Assembly: GCA_001566295.1 (NCBI GenBank) | Contig: KQ964254.1 | Span: 930,001 to 994,000, forward strand | Source of the DNA: Microdochium bolleyi | Taxonomy: Eukaryota > Ascomycota > Sordariomycetes > Xylariales > Microdochiaceae | Direction of reading: 5' to 3' | DNA: 64,000 nt | Shown: piece after piece, positions 33,043 to 42,410 of the stretch | How positions within the stretch are numbered: position 1 is the first letter of the stretch | Layout: each line of letters begins with the position of its first letter | Translations under genes and position numbers: made by a program | Notes under the pieces: generated by a model | Databases searched by the model: none | Told to the model about the DNA's origin: nothing | What the model saw: the letters and a program-made list of their open reading frames with translations, nothing else

Positions 33043-34539
33043 ATGTCTGGCCCCGCCTCCCATCCATATCAGTCGTTGGACATTGACGACAGAGTCAAGC
33101 GAGTCCTACTACACACGCCACTCATCGATGGACACAATGACCTTCCCCAGCAGCCTCGAGCCTGCTTCCATGGCAAGATCCACAACAACCCGAAATTCGA
33201 CCTCGAAAAGGGCTTCGAGAGAGGCATGACCGACATCCCGCGCCTCCGAAATGGCGCCGTCGGCGGCCAGTTCTGGTCCATCTGTGTTCCTTGCCTCCGC
33301 TCGGCGGAAGACTTCTCCACGGCAGAGTACTCGGACATGGCACGAGACGCCATCGAGCAGATTGATCTCACACTGCGCCTCGTTGAGTCGTATCCCGAGA
33401 CTTTCCAGCTCGTCAGTGGACCCGATGATGTCAAACCGATATATGAGTCTGGGAAGATAGCATGCTCGATTGGCATTGAAGGGTAAGGTTTGCCTGCGCC
33501 ACGGCAGATGGGAACCTAGTCTGACGGTTGACGGTTGTGCATTCATGTAGACTCCATATGGCTGGCAATAGCATCGGCATTATTCGGGCTTTCTATCGCT
33601 TGGGCGTGCGTTATGTAAGTCTGCCACTGTCCTTGTGGGCGCAAGAGAAGAAAGGAGGAGGCTGACCTTACGCCCTGTGCGGCGCAGTGCACCCTGACAC
33701 ACGTCTGCAACAATGCATTTGCCGACAGCTCCACGTCCAAAGTTGGTGCCGTGCATGGAGGACTCTCCAAGCTCGGGAGATCTGCAGTAGTGGAAATGAA
33801 CCGCATCGGTATGTGCCCTTACCTGCTGACATCTAGTATCCGACTGGGTGACGGTAGTCCTCAGCTACCCCGTGATCTCAATTGACTCTCTCAATAGGCA
33901 TGATCGTCGATATTTCCCACGTCTCCCATGACTGCGCGAAGCAGGTCCTCGAGCTCACCCGGGCGCCCATCATGTTCTCCCACTCCAATGTCAAGTCAGT
34001 GTTCGACTGCCCGCGCAATGTGGCCGACGAGATCCTCGACATGGTCCCTGCCAACGGCGGCATCGTCATGGTCACCTTCGTCCCCGAGCACGTCACGCAC
34101 CGCCGCCACGACGCCAAGATGGGCATGGTCCTCGACCATCTGTTCTACGATGGCGGAGCGCATCGGGTGGGACCATGTCGGGCTGGGGTCGGACTTTGAC
34201 GGAATTGCGTCCGTGATCCCGGGCTTGGAGGACGTCGAGTGCTACCCGCGCCTGCTCAAGGCCATTCTGGATCGCGGTGCTACGGAGGAGCAGCTAGCGA
34301 AGGTTGTGGGTGAGAACATCCTCCGCGTCTGGAGGGGTGTCGAGAGAACTCGGGATGTGATGAAGGCAGAGGGGGTGCTGCCCGTAGAGGATGTCTGGGA
34401 GGACAGGACATGGTGGAGGTACGATGGGTATTATCAGATGCCCGACCCGGATCCGGAAGATAAGCTGGGTCTCGACTGGTATGGTGTCAAGCCCCCGGAG
34501 GAAGGGCTGTACCATGAGCCAGAAAAGAACGGGGACTGA
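33043..34539 (+). CDS. Membrane (renal-type) dipeptidase, apparent frameshift in last exon
   Basis: Exons 33043..33482, 33551..33614, 33688..33808 and 33898..34539. Peptidase family M19 motifs are clear: the metal ligands HxD in PLIDGHNDLP, the bridging Glu in ACSIGIEGLHMAG, THVCNNAFAD, IVDISHVSHDCAK and the late DHVGLGSDFDG. These zinc enzymes split dipeptides. No signal peptide is seen, so it is probably cytosolic. The frame that carries exons 1-4 runs out after DHLFY near 34148; the expected continuation ERIGWDHVGLGSDFDG lies in another frame and runs to a stop at 34539. No GT-AG intron fits. It is either a one-base deletion (or two-base gain), or an assembly error. Confidence 0.82.
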
Positions 34540-34788
34540 AATAACAGTCTAATTGGTAGTGGATTATTCGCAGCTTGATGTTATCAATACCGGAAGCCAA
34601 ATTTATTGTTAGTACACTACCGAGCGAAAGATGTACACGCCTGACCATTGCCGACCGCTTTCACTTTGCGCGAGGGGGTCAGGGGGTCGCCTCTCGCTTT
34701 TCACGCCTATGCCACATGTAGACAAGGGAAGTGACTGCGTGCTGTTGGACTCAATCCTTCTGGAGAACGACTTGTCGACACCGAGGAA

Positions 34789-34975
34789 ACACCTGCTGAT
34801 CCTCCTGCACAACCTCGTGTCGCGAACCGGTACAAGGCACCTGTCACTCTAATGACCGCATGGAGAAGCCAATCTTCATATCCGATATTCTAACCGCGGA
34901 TATCAGGTTTAGCTACCTCGCCGCGCTGCGCCCCTGAATCTCTGGCTGGGCCGCAGAGTGCAACACCCTGACATC
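34789..34975 (+). pseudogene. Relic of the array-type BTB family (middle part)
   Basis: The plus strand reads LLILLHN, then about 40 codons on LAALRP followed by TGA where intact paralogues have the Trp of LRPW. It aligns at the DNA level with 46500-46700 over nearly its full length with many substitutions and small indels. It has no start, no DLWL motif and no second exon. It ends abruptly where subtilase-like sequence begins. Confidence 0.6.
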
Positions 34976-35250
34976 AACGACGTGGCCGGCACCTTCTCCA
35001 ATTGCGGCCCGCTCGTCAGCATCTACGCCCCCAGCGTCACCATCGTCTACATACTCCGCGGTGGCAGTCCGGGTCTGAACACGGGGACCTCGATGGCCCA
35101 CTCCCCACGTCGCCCGTCTCGTCGCGTGCTACCTCGCACTTGGCAACATGACGCACTCCGCGGCGTGCAACTACGTCGTCCAGACCGCGCTGCCTATCCG
35201 CACCACCGGCCCGAGTCCCGACACCAAGAACTTCCTGACTTATATCCCGT
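34970..35250 (+). pseudogene. Subtilase (S8 peptidase) C-terminal fragment, frameshifted
   Basis: The frame from 34970 reads INDVAGTFSNCGPLVSIYAP, then NTGTSMA with the catalytic Ser of proteinase K-type enzymes at 35090. The expected next block PHVARLVACYLALGN follows in another frame from 35103, after four bases (35099-35102) instead of three. The Asp and His catalytic blocks and the propeptide are absent. It is a non-functional remnant. Confidence 0.65.
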
Positions 35251-35840
35251 ATGTGCACACGTACGCCCGCGGCTGCAAGGACGGCCGCCGCGCCTATCCG
35301 AATATGAAGCAGCACGTCGCCAGGTTTCAAGAGTATATACAATTTGAAGTGACCCAACTGGCTGAGCGATTGAGGTTTTCTCGCTCGAAAAATAAGAACG
35401 TGGCATCCGTGATAGAATGCGTGCCCTCCACCGATCATTTGATTTTTCTTCTTTACGAGGGCAGACTGTATACATGTATGATATTCATCTGAAGCATGTT
35501 CACTCAGATGCTTCGCGGGTATCGGCTCTGGTCCGGAGGTATTTATTCGGATTCATCCATTTTCATTCACTCAATCAACACTTCGAGGGGTTCCCGGCTC
35601 ATGAGCAGATGTGGCCCGGATAGGACACCCCAAGAGCAACTGGAGCATTACGAAGATTGAACATGAGGCACGGTGCCTACACTCAAGTGACAAGAGCACT
35701 CAGCCAGGCCAAGCTTACAGCGAGGAGCCGCGTACGCATGGCCGTGCTACGACCTGGACATCTCGAGCAAACACACTCCTGGATTCACTATCTGCAGATC
35801 AAGAGGTACGAAGCGGGACTATCCTCGTACTGCTAATGCT

Positions 35841-38002
35841 TTACGCAATAGGCGGAGCGTTGTACGTAAAGTACTTGCCCGTCGCGGTGTCGTGCGTCAG
35901 GTTGGTTGGCACCATCTTGCCGCCCTTGAGGCTCCCGCTCTCGACGAGCCCGACGGCAGCGCTCCCGCTGGCGCGGTGCAGCCTGTTCTCGCCCGCGAGG
36001 ACGGTGAAGTTTGCCAGGCTGACCTCGTACCCCTGCCTGATGCGCGTGGTGGGGATGCCAAAGAAGGACGCGTTGACCGAGCCGTAGTCGATCGACAGCT
36101 CAAAGTAGCCGCGGTAGAAGAGGTCCTGCCACTGCAGCTCGCGGTTGGCCGCCGTGAGCCACGCGGACCCCTGGTTCGCCGCGACGTGCGAGATGTTCTG
36201 TCCCGCCGGGCAGGGGGAGCTGACGGCCGACCCGGCAAACTCGACACCCACGGAGCCCTCGCCAGTCTTGGGGTCGTACGGGTGCGTGTCGAGCCACGTC
36301 AGGTCGCTGACCCACGAGGCGTGCGAGTCGCCCGCGAGGAAGATGTTGTTGGTCAGCTTGTTGTCGTAGAGCGTCTTGAAGGTGCGGTTGCGGTTGGCCG
36401 CGTAGCCGTCCCACGAGTCGTAGTTGAGCGGGTTGGCGTCACCCAGCGCCAGGCTCTCGTTCATCCGGCTGAAGACGACCTGGTTGCCCACCACGCGCCA
36501 CGCTGTGCCGCGCTTCTGGCTCGACTTGAGCTGGTTGTAGAACCAGTTCTCCTGCCGCGAGCCCATCATGCTACGGCCGGCGTCGTTGGCAATGTCGTGC
36601 ACGTAGCCCGTGTTCCAGTACACGTCGGTGATGGAGCGGTCGTACTGCCGCGTGTCCAGCATGACGAGGTCGAACAGGCTGCCGAACTCAAAGGTGCGCC
36701 AGATGCGCAGGTTATCGTCCATGTCGACCTGGCGGAGGGGCACTGAAATATCAAAGAGAGTCAGCGTCCGATGTCATTCCTGCATGCTGGATGGAGGACA
36801 GTTCTTACTCCACTCAAAGTAGGCACGCACGGCGTTTAGCTTGCGCTGGTCGACGGAGACACCACCGTCCTTGATGAACGAGTCTTCGGTGTTGTTGAGC
36901 TCCGAGGCACCAGCCTTCCATGTGTTGTCTGAGACCTCTACACAATAATATTATTGATTAGCCGACGTCGTAGGCCGGTAATTCGTGTACTCCATTGTGA
37001 TAGTCCATACCATGATCATCCCACACGGGAATCCAGGGGAACGCCTGGTGGCTGGCAACCAGGTCCAGGTCGGTTCTGTACTGCGCAATGCGTCTGCGGT
37101 AGTCGTAGAGACTGTAGATCTCCTTGTCAGGCTGCGGGACTCTGCCGAGCGAGTTGCCCCACCCGTAGTCGCCGTTCTTGTACTCGTAGATGTAGTCGCC
37201 GAGGTGGACAACGTAGTCGACCGAGTCCTTGCGCACGGGGTTGCCGTAGGCGTTGAAGAAACCAAAGGCTTGAGGGGGGAAATTAGCGTCAATGTGCACC
37301 GAAGCGTCCATGTATTGCTTCTGACTCACGGAAGTTGCTGCACGAGTAGATGGCAAGACGAATCGGCGAGCTGACTTTGGCACCCTTTGCTGGGATAGTT
37401 TTGGTCCTGCCGACGGGGGAGACATTGTTGGATCCGCAGACCTTGAACTGGTAGTCTAATGACAGGGCTCTGAGTTAGAATGTTGAAAGACCACTACCCT
37501 TCGTTCCCGTGACAAGGCTACACTCACAATACGTAGTGAAGCCCTTGAGCTTGGTGGCCTCGACCTTGACAGTGTAGTCCACGTCGGAGCTTGTGAACAC
37601 CTTGCCCGAGCTGAGCGGGTGCTTGGTGCCCGACTTGTCCGCGCTGATGGTCCACTCGACACAGATGGGCGCGCTGCTCTTGGATACGTAGTACGAGTTG
37701 TCGTGGTCGTACAAGGGGACAGTGCCCTCGACAGTCACGTTGCTCCTGTCATTGTCGCTCGTGGGCGCAATGCGAGTCCAGAGAATCACACTAGTCTCGT
37801 ACGGATCACCAGAGGCGACGCCGTGTGTGAAGTTGAGCTTCGCGGGGTCCCAGCTCGGGGCGTTGTAGCTCCGCTTGGCGACCTTGCCGATGGACACACC
37901 GAGCGAGGGGTGGTGCAGCGAGGGGGAGAAGTAGTTGAGGTTGTGGACGAAGGCCGCAGAGGCAGTCGTCGCCAACGACAGGGCACCGAGGATGAGAGCC
38001 AT
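35841..38002 (-). CDS. Secreted PhoD-like alkaline phosphatase/phosphodiesterase
   Basis: Minus-strand exons 38002..37528, 37455..37330, 37268..37011, 36937..36809 and 36742..35841 give 629 residues. A signal peptide (ALILGALSLATTASAA) opens the protein. PhoD motifs follow: FTHGVASGDPYETSVILWTR, the Fe/Ca-binding YVVHLGDYIYEY and WIPVWDDHE, DLVMLDTRQYDRS, and FLAGDSHASWVSDL. Every intron phase is consistent, and the splice junctions rebuild family blocks such as FEWMPLRQVD. PhoD enzymes hydrolyse phosphomonoesters and diesters outside the cell. Several N-glycosylation sites are present (NESL, NASF, NLTH). It has no linked partner gene and appears intact. Confidence 0.92.
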
Positions 38003-39049
38003 TGTGATCTACCACGCAGCTCGCACCAATAGTTCTGATTTCCCTTGGCAGATAGAGAGGGCTGGCCGGGATGGAAAGCAGGGACGAGTGCGATTGAGCT
38101 CCCGGGCGGGCTCAAATATGAATTTCTCGCATGCCGCACCCATACGCACAATCCGAAGCTCGGGTTGTAGTTGCCTGCGTCACCGACGCAACCCTGCCCT
38201 GTATACCCTGGTGAATCACCCTTGGTGGACTCCCACGTGCATGCGTAGTCGGAACTCGGCATGTATCGTCGGCCTCTGAGGCTCGTGGGTAATTACCATC
38301 ATGACGATTGGACAATCGGCCTGCATCAGACCCCTGGACCATGTGTGCGGTGAGCATGCCGCTTTGTGAGGGGGAAGAGCCCGGCCAGGAAGGCGAGAGG
38401 AAAAAAGACGCATGGGAATGGCCGATCGAGATGAGCCCGTTGACTGTCTTTGATCGGACGAGGTGACGTCGCAGGCTGCCGTGCATGTCGGTCTGAGCCT
38501 TGACAAATCAGGATTGTCGACCATGGCACGTTCTCACACCTTGAAGACCAAACCCCTGCAACGGTTCGATTCAAGGCGCCAAGGCGGAGCTCAAAGAAAG
38601 CTTGTCTTTGTTAGCGTTCCCACCTGCCCCAACGGGTTTGCCTGTCGCCGACCTCGGTAGCGATTCCGAAGTGGCGGGTGCTTGTCCACGCAAAGCAGCC
38701 CGGCCAAGCCGGTCGCAAGATCGGGCCAGGGACAAGGGCAGGTAATGCACCCGAGCCAGACACGATGCGGTAAAGGATCAGGCCAAGTCAGCCAGGGCAA
38801 ATACCAGGGCAGTACGTAGTGCAACGACAGGAGCTGACGACGCACTTCAGCTGCCAGGACAGGGTGCGATAAAGGACAAAGACCTATATGGTCTACCTAA
38901 ATCGTGGACGGACTTCCTATGGAGTCGCACTTCTCTCCATGTTGTGCCTCCACCTGACCACCAATCGAGATCTGGCATACTTGCTGACATGAGGCTTGTT
39001 TATGTTTCAAAGTCCAGGCTGTGCTGTAATCGTTGATGAATGTGGACTG
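38003..39049. other. Intergenic region
   Basis: PhoD promoter side and unassigned sequence. No convincing gene is seen; short frames on both strands lack domains. Confidence 0.5.
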
Positions 39050-39730
39050 CTAGATGAAGGCCGCTTTCATGCTGATCTCGTGCTTCTTACGCATCAGCTC
39101 GGCATCGTGCACGACTACGTCCCGCGCGGGCTCGGACCCGGCGAGTTCGATCATGTGCAGGAACCCGTCTTTGGCCTTGCCTCTGAGCTCTCCCAGTTGG
39201 TGTCGTTCCGGCAGCCTGATGCGGATCCGACATATCGCGTGCGACCTTGACGAGGCGGCATTATGTAACGTCGGCACGGACCGGCGGAACGAGGCTGCCT
39301 GCTCGACAAGCTCGAAAAACTGGGTCTGACTCGTGGCTGTCACTTCCACGGCGCCGACGAGCTGCGTAACACCCGAGGCTTCATCGCGCACGACCACGGG
39401 CTGGCGCTCGCTGAGAAGGTCGAAGATGGAGTTGCCCGCCAGCTCGATGATGGTCACCGAGATGTCCGTGCGGTGGCAAGGCGTCGTCAGTGCTGCTGCC
39501 GTTCATGAGCGCCTGGATGGCAAGCTCCTCCAGGCGGCTGATGGTAAAGGTCTTGCCGGAGTCGGACTGGCCATAGGCAAACAGCGTGGCGATGCCGCCG
39601 ACACACGCAAACGGGATCAGTTTGGCGACCGCCTCGGTGTAGATTGCCCCGGTTGTGGTCTCGCCATCGAACAGTCTGTCGATCTGGTATTTGTAGGACT
39701 TTGCGTGCGCTGAGCTCTTGATCCGGACAC
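39050..39730 (-). pseudogene. Kinesin motor-domain relic
   Basis: The minus strand reads YKYQIDRLFDGETTTGAIY, then LFAYGQSDSGKTFTISRLEE, a P-loop in which the usual TG of GQTGSGKT is SD. After a frameshift near 39470 it continues IIELAGNSIFDLLSER, SSRSHAICRIRI and FLHMIELAGSE, which are switch I and switch II equivalents, and MRKKHEISMKAAFI. The start, the neck and the C-terminal part of the motor are missing. The altered P-loop, frameshift and truncation argue that it is dead. Confidence 0.75.
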
Positions 39731-40487
39731 TCTGGGGTGTGATTGGTCACATTTGGCAATAGGCAGGCTCTGTCACACATGACAAGGTAGAACTTCCCGA
39801 TGCTTTGACCAGACATGGCGCGGGCCGACAAAGCTCCATCCTGGGTCGTCTTATCTGCTGCCGACTTCGCTGCTCATGTCTATAGGTTGGTAGGACGAAT
39901 CGGGTGGTTTGCGCGACGGGCATGCGATCTGCAGGGACTGCCCGTGCAGCTCGCCACGGCTCAAGCTGTAAAGTCAAGCTGTCTCTTTGTGCAAACGCAT
40001 TGGATGAAGTGGCAGTAAGCGCGCCGCTCTCTCCATCCTCCTGAGTTTACATCCTGCGAGTAGTACCCAGGGCAGGGGCATTGTATGGCTGAGATATGAG
40101 CGTGATGCCTTCCGCGAAGAGGAAACTAGGCATGTTGGAGAGAAAGCGGTGCCGAGTATTTTGAATTGATTTCCTTCTCACAACATCTGCCAAAGCTTTC
40201 GAGTGATTGTGTTGAATAATTATAAACATTACAGTATTTGGGCAAATTCAAAAAGCTAAAAGCTGAGAACTGTAAGCCAATACGCCAAACACCTGAACTG
40301 ACACCGTCGCAGAACGGTGAGAGCCGAATTTGCTGCCCGAAGAAGAGCATGCGATACGAGCAAGAGACAACCATGTCCCCGGCATGCTTCAAACTCTGCG
40401 AAAGCCCAGCCGTGTGCACGCTGAATACCGCCCGTCCAGCAGGGACAAAAGACGGCCTTCTCCAAGATCTGAGATCCTTCTCTCTGA
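39731..40487. other. Intergenic region
   Basis: No recognised gene between the kinesin relic and the receptor gene tail. Confidence 0.5.
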
Positions 40488-42410
40488 TCAGACCGCTGAC
40501 AGTATATAACCCTCCTCCTCCTCCTCCTCTTTTGACCTGCCCTTCCCACCGAACCCGGATCTGCCTCTCTTCCCGCGGGCCTGCATGTCCTGCAGGACGA
40601 CCGATATGTGCGGCAACTGCGGCAGGGGCTTCTCGCCTTGCGCCGCCACCGCCGCTGGGGCGGAGGATGATGGAGACACAGGCGATTTCTCGGCGTGGAG
40701 CTCGATCCCGCTCCTGGACCCGTCCCGTCCGTCCCTCCGCGACGAAGACGTGAGGCGGCTACGCCACGAGGTCGTGAGGCGCGAAAAGGACACGAGCAGC
40801 GGCTTCAATGGGGGCAGACTTGCGGTTGTGATGGCGGTTAGGAGCTCGAGGAGGGACCAGACGACTAGCTCGACGTTGTCATCTGATTCGGATAGTCGTT
40901 AGTGATACAGGTCATGGCTGATTAGGGAGGAAACGAGCAGGAAGGGGGTCCGGGTTGGTGGTGCGGGAGTACGTACAAGAGGGATCAAATGTCCGTTGGT
41001 ACTGTATGATGCTCTTGAGCCGGACTAGACTGGTCACCGTGGAACTGCGGCGGAGGACTGTTGTTAGTACTCCCGAGACCATCGGGGTAGATCGGCGTGC
41101 CGTAGCGACTTACAAAGACCCCAAGGCAAACACAAACGCGAGCGTGACCTTGACCCTCGTCTTCATCTTGAGCTTCCGGATCTCGGTGATTGGCAGGAAC
41201 ATGAGGACAAAGTCCTCGACGATGCTGAAGATGGCGCCCGCCAGGATCAGCGCCGACGTGTCGATGCACCGGGCGCCGCCGCCGTCGAGGAGGTGGCGGT
41301 CCCAGGCGGCGCGGACAGGACTGCACTGGAACGCGACGGCGAGCACGAAGCCGAGGCCGTGCAGGACGATAAAAGCGGCAACAACCTTTGCTGTGGTCTG
41401 GAACCACGCCGTCGGAAAGACACGGTTATAGAGAAGCAGAATCGACAGCTTGACGAGGACCTGGACAGCGATGTAGACTATCTGGGATGCGTAGAACAGC
41501 TAGGTAGAAGACACGAGTCGTGTTAGCCGATATATGGCTGCAGGCTCCGGATAGCGCTGCTTACGATGAGCAATGCTTCCTGCCTGTCTAGGCTGATGTC
41601 CCAGAAGTGGAGGCCAAGTCCGTATTCGGCACCTGCGATGGCGAATTCGTTAGAGTTGAAGATCAAGAGTGCCGACTTGGTAGGTAATACGGACTGACGA
41701 ATTCTACTGCTGCCAAAGCGACCAGTGTGATCTGGAGAATAGGCAAGAATGAATGGTCAGTAGCCGTGGCAAAAGTCGCCGATTGGCACAGATTCATCGC
41801 TGGGCCAGCTCACCAGCGCGGCCAAACATGTCCAGTCATCCATGCCGAAATCGTACGTCTTTATGTATCTCGTGACCAGCCGCAGGAGCACGACCGGGAC
41901 CGAGACTGCCACTGTCGCAATGGCGGAGGCCTTGACCAATCCGACGCGGGACTCGCGAGGGTAGTCCTTGCACTGCCTCTTGAGGATGACGGAGGCCTCT
42001 ATACACGGGGATATGGAGCAGGTCAGCCAAAATGCGCATGTGTGCTTGTAAGACCTGGATGAGCAGGTGACGCCGAGGGCGAGGCGGACCTAGTTGCTGC
42101 TGGAACGGACAGGACGTCTGGGTGGCTATAGACAGCCGCGACATGATCTCTGTCGAGGTGCAGACGCAGTCGGCGAGCAGTTTTGCATCCGTTAATGAGC
42201 ATTTTGCGTCTGTGATTACTTTGATCGCGGGGCCTGCCTGTGCAAAGTTATTAGCGCTGCCTGAGCCAGGGCGCAGCACGGAAAGCAACTTACTGAGCAT
42301 GAAGGAATTGCGGATATGAGGTCTGCAACGCTCAGTAGCTGGCCTACGGCCCCGGGTGTAAATGCCCAGAGCACGGCCGACGCCGCGAGGGGGAACCGGA
42401 GAAGATACAT
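40488..42410 (-). CDS. CFEM-domain, PTH11-type seven-helix membrane receptor
   Basis: Proposed minus-strand exons 42410..42294, 42237..42090, 41998..41814, 41731..41695, 41632..41565, 41499..41114, 41044..40977 and 40882..40488 keep frame and give 467 residues. A signal peptide (YLLRFPLAASAVLWAF) leads into a CFEM-like stretch with AKCSLTDAKLLADCVC, although one conserved Cys seems lost. The rhodopsin-like part has LVKASAIATVAVSVPVVLLR, DFGMDDWTCLAAL, AEYGLGLHFWDIS, LFYASQIVYIAVQVLVKLSI, VLAVAFQCSPVRAAWDR and a late SLVRLKSIIQY block. The cytosolic tail is Ser/Arg-rich with a Glu run. PTH11-like receptors sense surfaces or hosts and signal through G proteins. Two proposed donors begin GTCCG, which is unusual, so exons 2-5 are less certain. 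Confidence 0.75.

Larger units (their letters stand above)
34540..35840. other. Relic-bearing intergenic region
   Basis: Holds a BTB-family fragment fused to a subtilase fragment (annotated separately, 34789-35250). The remainder to 35840 has no recognised gene. Confidence 0.5.

Noticed and set aside
35892..36746. 284-codon plus-strand frame over PhoD
   Set aside because: Antisense to a well-supported PhoD exon.
38555..38585. GGTTCGATTC, a possible tRNA T-loop
   Set aside because: Flanking bases do not pair as a T-stem, and no acceptor or D-arm is found at suitable distance.
39731..40018. Further upstream kinesin exons on the minus strand
   Set aside because: No kinesin-like blocks found before about 39730; the frames there are unrelated.
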